A stretch of 22,524 nucleotides of DNA. Source: a virus. The stretch spans positions 1 to 22,524 of IMG/VR virus record IMGVR_UViG_3300021440_000128. One strand, given 5' to 3'. The notes beneath the pieces were generated by a model, which worked only from the letters and a program-made list of their open reading frames with translations, made no database searches and had not been told where the DNA came from. Position 1 is the first letter of the stretch. Each line of letters begins with the position of its first letter. Shown piece by piece: positions 1 to 5,030 of the stretch. The position numbers and the translations under genes were made by a program.

Positions 1-419
1 TTATCCGGTACCGGCGGCGGCACCGGAGCCGGGGCCTGCTGCTGGTATTGTCCGCCGTACTGCTGCGGCACGGCCGGAGCGGGCTCAGCTGCCTGCTGGG
101 CCTTCACGCCTGCAGGAATCAGCAAGTTATATTTAGTGATGAAACATTCTATTGCATTGATCTGCTGGCCGTTTCTCTCGTATGTGCTGCTTTGCATCTG
201 TCCGGTTACTGAGATCATGGCCCCCGTTTCGATGTACTTTTCGAAGAAAATGCCGGAGTTTCCCACGATAGCGCAGTTAATAAAATCCGTCTGCTCGTTG
301 CCGTTTCTGTCTTTGTCACGTCTTACGGCAAGTAGAAATTTAATATATAGCGTGCCGGTACCCGTGCGGTTTACATTTATCTTTGCCACGCGGCCCACTG
401 CCGCCCATGTGTTAAGCAT
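1..419 (-). CDS. ssb: Single-stranded DNA-binding protein (partial, C-terminus beyond window)
   Basis: Reading leftward from the ATG at 419, 139 codons stay open to the window edge with no stop. The N-terminus (MLNTWAAVGRVAKI) and the following segments (FINCAIVGN, GAMISVTGQMQSSTYERNGQ) are typical of the SSB OB-fold that coats single-stranded DNA at the replication fork. After about residue 108 the protein becomes a Pro/Gln/Ala-rich linker, as expected before the acidic SSB tip that recruits partners; the tip itself lies outside. The start is fixed by GGGAGGAAAACATT before the ATG, and it overlaps the end of the upstream 62-aa gene by 8 nt, which suggests translational coupling. It is the last visible gene of the leftward replication operon, downstream of the replisome organizer. 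Function is confident from sequence pattern; it is presumably phage-encoded, not the host copy, because of its location. Confidence 0.93.
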   Translation of the reverse strand, partial: MLNTWAAVGRVAKINVNRTGTGTLYIKFLLAVRRDKDRNGNEQTDFINCAIVGNSGIFFEKYIETGAMISVTGQMQSSTYERNGQQINAIECFITKYNLLIPAGVKAQQAAEPAPAVPQQYGGQYQQQAPAPVPPPVPD

Positions 420-600
420 AATGTTTTCCTCCCTGTGTGGCGCTATCCGGGTATTCCCTGGGCACGCTCTTTAACTTACAACAATGTTCACCGGCTTCCA
501 TATAATGGAAAATGCAGTACATACATCCGTTTTGCTCACAATACTGCTTTAGTGTCCTGGCGGCATATACTGCCGAATCAATAGAAACAAGTCTATCCAT
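412..600 (-). CDS. Small cysteine-rich protein, unknown function (62 aa)
   Basis: A 62-residue protein preceded by GGAGGG, with its ATG only 4 nt after the replisome organizer stop, so it is part of the replication operon. Cysteines lie at 21, 26, 29, 40 and 41, with His32 and His39 between them, compatible with a single small zinc-binding site (C-x4-C-x2-C then H/C pairs). The C-terminus overlaps the ssb start by 8 nt. No family is recognised. Position between a replication initiator and SSB suggests a replication accessory role, but this is context only. A non-coding shadow is unlikely because the ribosome binding site, spacing and overlap fit the operon. Confidence 0.7.
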   Translation of the reverse strand: MDRLVSIDSAVYAARTLKQYCEQNGCMYCIFHYMEAGEHCCKLKSVPREYPDSATQGGKHYA

Positions 601-604
601 AAGC

Positions 605-1534
605 TCAACCCTCCAGCGGCACGCCCGTGGCTAATGCCAGCTTTACATATTTATATTTTGTTCCGTAGTATTCCACGGGCACTTTATGCCCGAATTGCTT
701 TTCGTATTTTCTCCATAGCTCCCGCTCTTCTTCGATCGGGATCCGCTGGGCTTCCTTCTGCATGTTCTCTTCCCAGGTCATGGCAAGCGCCCGCCAGTCT
801 GTTATTGGATTTCCATTGATCTGCCAGCCCCTTTTATTGTAGTAGTCATAAAAGCCCATATTGACAATATGCGGGCAATTCTCAGCCAGGAAGCTTTCAA
901 CCTCTTCGCGCTCGTGCGCGCGCGCGGGTTCTACACTAATAGTATTGTGTATATTTTCTTCTTCTTCTATCTTTCTATTATTCTTATCTTCTATACTTCT
1001 TATATTCTCGTGACAATTTGTCACACTCTCCCGTGACATATCCGTGACACTAGCGTGACAATATGTCACGCTTTCGCGCTTTTCCCGTTCTCCGCTTGTC
1101 AAAACGTGCAAATTATCCACGTGCATGGCTTCCAGGCGCGCAGCTTCTTCCGCTTCCCGTTCTCGCTGGCGGCGCTTTCTGATCGCTGCCGGGCTGTCAA
1201 TGAGCTTTCCGGTGATCTTCGCCACTTCCGGGATATAGTAAAAATTATCCACGATTTCAAGCAGGCCCATATTGGTGAGCACTTCCAGCGCCACGCGGGC
1301 CACGTCCACATTTGTATTAGTGATCGCCGCCAGCATGTTGACGTCGTAGGCGATCATGTGGGCCGTTCTCAAATAGCCATTTTCTGCCAGGCTTTCAACC
1401 ATAAGTTTAAGATAAAAGTATGCATACTCTTTTCCGTTCGGCATGGCTTCCAAAATGCGGATTTCGCTCCGGTGGAAGAAATCACGCTGCAGCTTCAAGA
1501 AATAAAACACTTTCTTTTCTTCGTCATTTATCAT
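605..1534 (-). CDS. Phage replisome organizer (initiator)
   Basis: 309-aa protein. The first ~120 residues (KVFYFLKLQRDFFHRSEIRI at the start, then winged-helix-like segments ending in a PEVAKITG region) match the phage replisome-organizer N-terminal pattern (Phage_rep_org_N), a DNA-binding domain that recognises the phage origin and recruits helicase/loader. A basic helix follows (residues ~118-135), then a low-complexity middle and a C-terminal segment with W-rich pieces (GWQINGNPITDWRALAMTWE) like the DnaD/DnaB C-terminal DNA-binding region. The start ATG at 1534 sits behind AAAGGAGGAAGAAAACA. It overlaps the upstream 98-aa gene by 11 nt. The middle of the gene carries the repeat cluster and AT-rich stretch described separately, the arrangement seen in phages where the origin is inside the initiator gene. 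Residues ~156-175 are encoded by the repeats and look like spacer, not conserved fold. Confidence 0.85.
   Translation of the reverse strand: MINDEEKKVFYFLKLQRDFFHRSEIRILEAMPNGKEYAYFYLKLMVESLAENGYLRTAHMIAYDVNMLAAITNTNVDVARVALEVLTNMGLLEIVDNFYYIPEVAKITGKLIDSPAAIRKRRQREREAEEAARLEAMHVDNLHVLTSGEREKRESVTYCHASVTDMSRESVTNCHENIRSIEDKNNRKIEEEENIHNTISVEPARAHEREEVESFLAENCPHIVNMGFYDYYNKRGWQINGNPITDWRALAMTWEENMQKEAQRIPIEEERELWRKYEKQFGHKVPVEYYGTKYKYVKLALATGVPLEG
930..1121. other. Candidate phage replication origin (iterons + AT-rich DUE)
   Basis: Inside the replisome organizer gene, GTGACA occurs at 1010, 1033, 1044 and 1055, and its complement TGTCAC at 1019 and 1064. Two of these form palindromes: GTGACAATTTGTCAC (1010-1024, perfect 7-bp arms around one base) and GTGACAATATGTCAC (1055-1069, 6-bp arms). 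Starts are spaced 23, 11 and 11 bp, close to helical phasing. Immediately beside them, 930-1009 is an ~80-bp AT-rich, pyrimidine-biased stretch suitable as a DNA-unwinding element, bordered at 913-926 by an alternating CG run. A near-consensus DnaA box, TTATCCACG, lies at 1113-1121 and again at 1245-1253 (one mismatch to TTATCCACA). Initiator genes that contain their own origin are known in lambda-like and Gram-positive phages; assignment here is inference. Confidence 0.65.
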
Positions 1535-1820
1535 TGTTTTCTTCCTCCTTTAGTTTCTCCAGCGCCTTGCCGAGCATTTTAGTATTGATTTTTACGCAAT
1601 CTTTCTTTATGCCTATTTTTTGCTTATTGGCATCAAGACACAAAACTTTACTAGTCAAATCCATGAGAATAATATGCGCCGGTGTGTCGCACGTGTCAGA
1701 AATATCAATAATCACGCTGGCCATTATATCCAAGATGCCGTTGGGCGTTCCTCTTAGCTGCCCTTCTACCGAGTACCCTCTATCGCCCTGGATTCGTTCA
1801 AGGTTTATTTTGTCATTCAT
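1524..1820 (-). CDS. Hypothetical early protein (98 aa)
   Basis: A 98-aa soluble protein with no signal peptide or membrane segment and a lysine/glutamate-rich C-terminal helix (residues ~80-98, GKALEKLKEEENNDK). No family is recognised. The ATG at 1820 follows GGAGGTATTTAAAC; it overlaps the upstream 220-aa gene by 8 nt and the replisome organizer by 11 nt, so it is clearly a translated member of the operon. A beta-rich middle with MASVIIDISDT and HIILMDLTSKVL could be a small alpha/beta domain. A role linked to replication is suggested only by position. Confidence 0.75.
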   Translation of the reverse strand: MNDKINLERIQGDRGYSVEGQLRGTPNGILDIMASVIIDISDTCDTPAHIILMDLTSKVLCLDANKQKIGIKKDCVKINTKMLGKALEKLKEEENNDK

Positions 1821-2475
1821 GTTTAAATACCTCCGGAAGTTTCCGTATCATTTCTTCCCGTGCCTTCGGAATATCCACGCCGTAACGTTTGAGTAAATGC
1901 GCGTAGTCATTGGCCTGTCTTAGATATCTTTCCGCCAGCTTTCTGCATATCTCATAATTCTCCTGCAGCGCTTCCATTACCTCCGGGCATAACCCTTCAC
2001 GCTCCGGATCAGATACCGGCACCAATAGCCTGGGCTCTTCTTTCTTTGTATAAACGTCCTCCGGAATGTTCTCCGGCTTTTCTTCCTGTGCCGGCTCCGG
2101 GAATGTTTTATAATCACTACATACGCAATTTTCTCCACATTCGTGGCCGTATTCACATAGCAATTGAAAACTTGTTTGCATACAATGTGCGCAGCCTTTA
2201 CAGCTGTAATCATTGGTAACAATAACGGGCACTATCTCCGGAAGCCCCTGGGCCTTTTCCGCTTCCCGGCTCTTCTTCCGTTTAATATTTTTCATTTCTT
2301 CCGATCGCTTTAGCCCCTTGCTGTTTTGCGGCGTCAAATATGTAACGCCGTCTTTTATTTGGTGCTGCATGATGCGGTTATACATCGTTTTATATGGCAC
2401 GCCTTCCAAATCGGCCAGCACTTGCACGCTGGTGCCTTCCTTAGTTAGCCGCCGTTTTACTTCGGCCCATTCCAT
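1813..2475 (-). CDS. HTH protein with Cys-rich (putative zinc) centre
   Basis: 220 residues. The N-terminus (residues ~1-42) reads as a helix-turn-helix: VQVLADLEGVPYKTMYNRIM, with a basic continuation. The middle has seven cysteines within 28 residues (C92, C95, C98, C107, C113, C117, C119) plus H97 and H111, a spacing (C-x2-C-x2-C ... C-x3-C-x-C) suggesting one or two metal sites or, less likely, an Fe-S cluster. A Glu/Pro-rich linker (~125-150) leads to a helical C-terminus rich in Lys/Arg/Glu. The start follows GGGGGCATAAAA. It lies 2 nt downstream of a small HTH gene and overlaps the next gene by 8 nt. Likely a DNA-binding early regulator or replication accessory; no named family recognised. 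Confidence 0.78.
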   Translation of the reverse strand: MEWAEVKRRLTKEGTSVQVLADLEGVPYKTMYNRIMQHQIKDGVTYLTPQNSKGLKRSEEMKNIKRKKSREAEKAQGLPEIVPVIVTNDYSCKGCAHCMQTSFQLLCEYGHECGENCVCSDYKTFPEPAQEEKPENIPEDVYTKKEEPRLLVPVSDPEREGLCPEVMEALQENYEICRKLAERYLRQANDYAHLLKRYGVDIPKAREEMIRKLPEVFKHE

Positions 2476-2477
2476 TT

Positions 2478-2705
2478 TTATGCCCCCTTCTCATCGGAAA
2501 AATAAAGCAGCATATTTTCTTCCGTGGCGGGGATCCCGATCGCGGAAAGAATCAGCTGCTTTTCTAACGTGCTGAACGCCTGGCGGCCATTAAGGCAGCG
2601 CCCGACATAGCTTTCGCTCCTGTTTATTACATTGCCCAGCTCTTTGATACTCTTAAAGCTTCGCCGGATCACCGGGAATAGTGGTATATCTTTGTAGTGC
2701 TTCAT
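2478..2705 (-). CDS. Small helix-turn-helix protein (75 aa)
   Basis: 75-aa protein whose body (SFKSIKELGNVINRSESYVGRC, then LEKQLILSAIGIPATEENM) has the helix pattern of a compact XRE/Cro-type DNA-binding domain. The ATG at 2705 is chosen over an in-frame ATG at 2726 because the GGAG ribosome site lies between them, correctly placed for 2705 only. It is the second gene of the leftward early operon. It may act as an early regulator, antirepressor partner or excisionase-like factor; no obvious separate excisionase is visible elsewhere, but nothing in the sequence proves that role. Confidence 0.72.
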   Translation of the reverse strand: MKHYKDIPLFPVIRRSFKSIKELGNVINRSESYVGRCLNGRQAFSTLEKQLILSAIGIPATEENMLLYFSDEKGA

Positions 2706-2759
2706 TTTGATTTTTCTCCAATGCAAATATCAAATAGTTAAATTGAAGAGTAAAAAAAT

Positions 2760-2984
2760 TTAGTTTACTGGATTTATAAGCCGGCTTTCTCCGAATAGAA
2801 TAAAAAGAATTTCGGAATCTGTTAACTCGTAAAATTTGGCTGCGCTTGCTAATTCCTCACACGTCAATGACGTTTTTCCCGTCATTTTATTTGATACCGT
2901 CATAACATTAACGCCCCACAATGTTGCCAGCTCTTCACGTCTGTAGTTCTTTTCTGTCAGCTTTCCGCGGAATCGGTCATTCAT
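2760..2984 (-). CDS. Cro-like HTH regulator (74 aa)
   Basis: 74-aa protein starting MNDRFRGKLTEKNYRREELA with a clear XRE-type helix-turn-helix around ELATLWGVNVMTVSNKMTGK (residues ~18-37) followed by two more helices. Start at 2984 is preferred over the in-frame upstream ATG at 3005 because GGAGGG lies 6-7 nt before it and after the upstream ATG. It is the first gene read from the leftward promoter, facing the repressor gene across a short control region, the position of Cro in lambda-like switches. Expected role: represses the repressor promoter and/or its own promoter to favour lytic growth. The target sites would be the three operator-like sequences at 3015-3100 (inference). Confidence 0.82.
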   Translation of the reverse strand: MNDRFRGKLTEKNYRREELATLWGVNVMTVSNKMTGKTSLTCEELASAAKFYELTDSEILFILFGESRLINPVN

Positions 2985-3014
2985 AGCGTGCCCTCCGTTT
3001 ATCATTTCGATATA

Positions 3015-3100
3015 TTTACATGATAAATGCCATTTAATAAAATATCAATATGTTAATTGTGTCTAAAACGTATTTTTTTATCACATTTAACATGTTATTA
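3015..3100. promoter_or_regulatory. Operator-like sites of the lysis-lysogeny switch
   Basis: Three related imperfect dyads lie between the divergent genes: TTTACATGATAAA (3015-3027), TTAACATATTGATA (minus strand, 3056-3043) and TTTAACATGTTATTA (3086-3100, containing the perfect palindrome TAACATGTTA at 3088-3097). They share roughly TTWACATRWTRWTA. Two cover the boxes of the leftward promoter and the third covers the -35 of the candidate repressor promoter. Repressor or Cro binding is inferred from placement. Confidence 0.5.
3020..3048 (-). promoter_or_regulatory. Leftward early promoter (PR-like)
   Basis: On the minus strand TTGATA (3048-3043) and TATCAT (3025-3020) are separated by exactly 17 bp; each box has one mismatch to the sigma-A consensus. 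It lies ~36 nt upstream of the Cro-like start and would drive the early operon. Both boxes overlap operator-like sequences (3015-3027 and 3043-3057), so repressor binding would block it. Confidence 0.72.
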
Positions 3101-3115
3101 TTATTCGTGTAAAGT
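3087..3115 (+). promoter_or_regulatory. Candidate repressor/integrase promoter
   Basis: TTAACA (3087-3092), a 17-bp spacer and TAAAGT (3110-3115) precede the GTG start at 3141 by about 25 nt. The -35 is one base from consensus; the -10 is weak (two mismatches). Its -35 overlaps the 3086-3100 operator-like dyad, compatible with autoregulation. TATTAT motifs at 3096 and 3099 are alternatives without a good -35. Confidence 0.4.
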
Positions 3116-3140
3116 ATCTGCAATAAAAGGAAGTATAAAA

Positions 3141-3509
3141 GTGAGTAATTACAAGCACGATTTCGGCCGGCGCTTCAAGGCGTACCGGCTCAATGCCGGG
3201 CTAACCCAAAAGGAAACGGCTAAGCTCCTGGGATATGAATCACATGTAGCTATTTACAAAATTGAAAACGGAAAGCAAGACATGCCAATTTCTTTAATTC
3301 CGAAAGTGTGCCAAATTTTCCAATGTGATCCCATAACCCTTTTAGGCATCCACGAAGATTATAGCCCGGCTCATCCGGAGGGAGCCAATTTAATGGAAAA
3401 AATTGACAGCCTGCCAGCTGCACAAAGGAATCAGTTAGTTAGCACCGTCGAAATTCTAGTAAAAGGCATGAAAGAGGATAACAATGGCAACGCCAGTATG
3501 GATCGATAA
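3141..3509 (+). CDS. XRE-family phage repressor (CI-like, no peptidase domain)
   Basis: 122-aa protein with an XRE helix-turn-helix at residues ~7-60 (FGRRFKAYRLNAGLTQKETA, then AIYKIENGKQDMP), the pattern of CI-like repressors. The remaining ~60 residues form a short helical C-terminus ending in charged residues; no S24/LexA-type Ser-Lys peptidase domain is present, so RecA-stimulated self-cleavage is not expected. GTG at 3141 is chosen as start: it follows AAAGGAAGTATAAAA, whereas the longer upstream reading begins in the promoter/operator region. It is transcribed divergently from the Cro-like gene and overlaps the integrase start by 26 nt. Role: keeps the leftward early operon off in lysogeny. 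Inducing signal unknown. Confidence 0.85.
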   Translation: MSNYKHDFGRRFKAYRLNAGLTQKETAKLLGYESHVAIYKIENGKQDMPISLIPKVCQIFQCDPITLLGIHEDYSPAHPEGANLMEKIDSLPAAQRNQLVSTVEILVKGMKEDNNGNASMDR

Positions 3510-4554
3510 TGAAAAGCGCTGGTCACTCCGGTGCCAGGTCAAAGGCATCCAGCGCCGTTTCACTTCCAGCAAGCCGGGCATATCCGGCAAAAAGGAAGTG
3601 TTAAAAAAATATCGCGCGTTCATGTTCGGTGAAACTTATGAAACGCTTATTTTTTCGGAAGCCTGGGCCCGCTTTTTAGATTACATAATAGATAAGAACG
3701 GAAAAACGGAAAGTTATATAAATCTTGAAAAATACGGCCGTTTATATATCCTTCCACGGCTCCAAAAGAAAATGTTAAACACTCTAGGGCTTTCAGATTT
3801 TCAAGCATGCATATCAAAAGCGCGCCGCACTTCCGGAGGAAACGCCCCGCTTTCCCGGAGGACGCTCAGAAACTTAAAGGCCACTATAATGCAGTTTATC
3901 CATTTCGCAGTAAATAACGGCTATATGGATCCGCTGCGCGGCCAGCTCTATATTCCAGCTGCAGCGCCCAGCACCGAGCGCGTTATACTGCAGCCGTCGG
4001 ATATATCGCGCCTGTTCGCGGGATCCTCATCCGATAATTGGTATATAAATATATTTCGTTTTGCCCTGGTCACGGGCCTGCGTACCGGCGAAGTTTTGGG
4101 CATCCAAAACAGCGATATAAAAGATAATGTGTTGACGATCAACCGCGCCATAAATTGCCGGAACGTTATCACGGAAGGCAAAAACCCAAATGCACGCCGC
4201 CGGATCTATCTCAATAAGATCGCGCGGCAGATCATAAGCGAAAATCAATTCAGAAACGGCAGATTATTGACGCCGTGGGTATTCTGCAGCAAAACAGGCG
4301 GGCCGCTTTCTCAAAGTACATTGCGTAACGCCTGGCTAAAGCTTGCAGCTGAAAGAAACTTGCCGGGCTGCCCTTATTCGCTCCGGCATACCTTCATTAG
4401 CCTGCTTAAAAACGAAATGCCCGAAGCCATGCTAAAAAGCATCGTAGGCCATTCCGCCAGCATGGATACATACGGCATATATGGCCACGTGGTCAACGGC
4501 GAAATGGAGCAGGCAAGCCGCATTATAGATATCAACTTTGAGCGGTTTATGTAA
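3484..4554 (+). CDS. int: Tyrosine site-specific recombinase (phage integrase)
   Basis: 356-aa integrase that joins attP to the bacterial att site. N-terminal ~50 residues form a basic arm-binding-type domain (KRWSLRCQVKGIQRRF), followed by a SAM-like core-binding domain (~55-155) and the catalytic domain. Active-site residues: R200 in VTGLRTGEVLG, R301-H302 in YSLRHTF (the usual first His of HxLRH is Tyr298, as in many family members), H323 in IVGHSASMD and nucleophile Y333 in YGIYGHV, nine residues after H323. The start ATG is preceded by GAGGATAACA and lies inside the end of the repressor gene, so the two are co-transcribed. Its target is probably the tmRNA-like core 338 bp downstream. Length and domain order are normal. 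Confidence 0.96.
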   Translation: MATPVWIDNEKRWSLRCQVKGIQRRFTSSKPGISGKKEVLKKYRAFMFGETYETLIFSEAWARFLDYIIDKNGKTESYINLEKYGRLYILPRLQKKMLNTLGLSDFQACISKARRTSGGNAPLSRRTLRNLKATIMQFIHFAVNNGYMDPLRGQLYIPAAAPSTERVILQPSDISRLFAGSSSDNWYINIFRFALVTGLRTGEVLGIQNSDIKDNVLTINRAINCRNVITEGKNPNARRRIYLNKIARQIISENQFRNGRLLTPWVFCSKTGGPLSQSTLRNAWLKLAAERNLPGCPYSLRHTFISLLKNEMPEAMLKSIVGHSASMDTYGIYGHVVNGEMEQASRIIDINFERFM

Positions 4555-4555
4555 C

Positions 4556-4573
4556 TGTCCTAATAATAGGACA
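4556..4573 (+). other. Perfect 7-bp inverted repeat just after int
   Basis: TGTCCTA (4556-4562) and TAGGACA (4567-4573) with a 4-nt loop begin one base after the int stop codon. Followed by TTTATAT rather than a T-run, so it is a weak terminator at best; it could stabilise the mRNA 3' end or be a protein-binding site. Confidence 0.45.
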
Positions 4574-4670
4574 TTTATATGCTACAATAAAAATGTGCCG
4601 CTCTACATAACAACCTACTATACCACAAGTACCATTTATCCATTTATTGCAGATCCTACCGGCACACTGA

Positions 4671-4719
4671 GCCCACCGCCTTGCCTTTTTCCTGGCGTAC
4701 CCCCTGGCGGCGGGCTTTT
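4671..4719 (+). terminator. Probable rho-independent terminator of repressor-int transcript
   Basis: GCCCACCGCC (4671-4680) pairs with GGCGGCGGGC (4706-4715) except for one A/C mismatch, followed directly by TTTTCTTTT. The 25-nt loop is long. It stands 117 nt after the int stop and would stop the rightward transcript before the att core. Confidence 0.55.
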
Positions 4720-4760
4720 CTTTTGTCATTTTGTCATTTTTCGCGTCGACAACGGCATAA

Positions 4761-4783
4761 TTATGGATCAATTTATGGAACAA
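4761..4783 (+). repeat. Direct repeat TTATGGAWCAA x2 (candidate left arm-type sites)
   Basis: TTATGGATCAA (4761-4771) and TTATGGAACAA (4773-4783) repeat with a 12-bp period about 110 bp left of the att core. Related TTTTGGAACAG (4962-4972) and TTTCGGAACAT (4973-4983) lie to the right in the same orientation. Paired short repeats flanking a core are typical of the arm sites bound by the integrase N-terminal domain; that role is inferred. Confidence 0.45.
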
Positions 4784-4803
4784 CTATTTTATTTTTCGGA
4801 TAA

Positions 4804-4822
4804 ATGTATCTATTAGATACAT
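4804..4822. repeat. Perfect 19-bp palindrome
   Basis: ATGTATCTA (4804-4812), one central T, then TAGATACAT (4814-4822). Perfect 9-bp arms with a single-base centre point to a dimeric protein binding site, not an RNA hairpin. Located between int and the att core; candidates include an excisionase or regulator site. Confidence 0.55.
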
Positions 4823-4858
4823 CGGCGAAAGCGCCTGCAGCGCTTGTCTTTTTCGCCG
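4823..4858 (+). terminator. Nested hairpin with T-rich tract, terminator-like
   Basis: The inner stem AAGCGC (4829-4834)/GCGCTT (4840-4845) is followed by GTCTTTTT; an outer stem CGGCGAAA (4823-4830) with TTTCGCCG (4851-4858) is mutually exclusive at its edge. Either form could back up termination of transcripts from int before the att core. Confidence 0.4.
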
Positions 4859-4891
4859 TTTTAACCGTCAAAAGCCTTGCAAATAGTGGTT

Positions 4892-4914
4892 TTCGATTCT
4901 CCTCGCCTCCACCA
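4892..4914 (+). other. attP: Candidate attP core: 3' end of tmRNA (ssrA)
   Basis: The sequence reads as the end of a tmRNA: T-loop TTCGATT (4892-4898), 3' T-stem strand CTCCT (4899-4903), 3' acceptor strand CGCCTCC (4904-4910) and ACCA (4911-4914). An acceptor ending CTCC followed by ACCA is characteristic of tmRNA. The bases just 5' (TGGTT) do not pair with CTCCT, so the tmRNA identity stops at the T-loop: this is a core fragment, not a gene. It lies between integrase and the lysis end of the late operon, where attP is expected. Integration would restore the host tmRNA 3' end. The host sequence is not in the window, so core limits are inferred. Confidence 0.78.
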
Positions 4915-4918
4915 ATGT

Positions 4919-4943
4919 AAAGCGCCTGTTACTAGGCGCTTTT
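4919..4943 (+). terminator. Rho-independent terminator directly after tmRNA-like core
   Basis: AAAGCGCC (4919-4926) pairs perfectly with GGCGCTTT (4935-4942) over an 8-nt loop (TGTTACTA), ending in TTTT. It starts 5 nt after the ACCA end. After integration it would serve as the terminator of the reconstituted host tmRNA, so the phage appears to supply both the 3' end and the terminator. Confidence 0.7.
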
Positions 4944-4945
4944 AA

Positions 4946-4961
4946 TGTTTCACGTGAAACA
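4946..4961. promoter_or_regulatory. parS: parS site (canonical ParB/Spo0J binding palindrome)
   Basis: TGTTTCACGTGAAACA is an exact match to the bacterial chromosomal parS consensus TGTTNCACGTGAAACA. The palindrome extends to 20 bp (4944-4963, AA and TT flanks). ParB loads on this sequence, spreads as a CTP clamp and organises segregation and SMC loading. It sits 31 nt past the tmRNA-like core, between a terminator and phage repeats. No parA or parB gene is visible in the window, so it would depend on host ParB or on a gene outside the window. An exact 16-base match is very unlikely by chance in 22.5 kb (about 5 in a million at equal base use). Confidence 0.8.
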
Positions 4962-4983
4962 TTTTGGAACAGTTTCGGAACAT
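4962..4983 (+). repeat. Direct repeat TTTYGGAACA x2 (candidate right arm-type sites)
   Basis: TTTTGGAACAG (4962-4972) and TTTCGGAACAT (4973-4983) repeat with an 11-bp period immediately after parS. They share TTWTGGAACA with the pair at 4761-4783 on the other side of the core, in the same orientation. Candidate integrase arm sites by analogy with other tyrosine-integrase phages. Confidence 0.45.
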
Positions 4984-4999
4984 GTAACCATTTGTTACA
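4983..4999. repeat. Inverted repeat TGTAAC/GTTACA
   Basis: TGTAAC (4983-4988) and GTTACA (4994-4999) are perfect 6-bp arms around CATTT. No T-run follows. It overlaps the right repeat pair by one base; a binding site for a recombination or regulatory protein is plausible, but nothing identifies it. Confidence 0.4.
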
Positions 5000-5030
5000 A
5001 TTCGTGATTTTGTCTTTTTGGCGATTCTTT

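Noticed and set aside
1055-1582. 175-aa open frame on the plus strand
   Set aside because: Antisense shadow of the replisome organizer; no recognisable domain.
4538-4816. Overlapping open frames on both strands just after int (92 aa plus, 78 aa minus)
   Set aside because: They run through terminator hairpins and repeats, have no good ribosome binding site and no protein pattern. Treated as non-coding.
4892-4914. Full tRNA or tmRNA gene
   Set aside because: Only the last 23 nt match; the 5' T-stem strand and the rest of the RNA are absent, so it is an att core.
4944-4963. parS-like palindrome as an ordinary terminator hairpin
   Set aside because: No T-run of terminator type on either strand beyond four T, there is already a terminator 2 nt before it, and the 16-base consensus match is exact.
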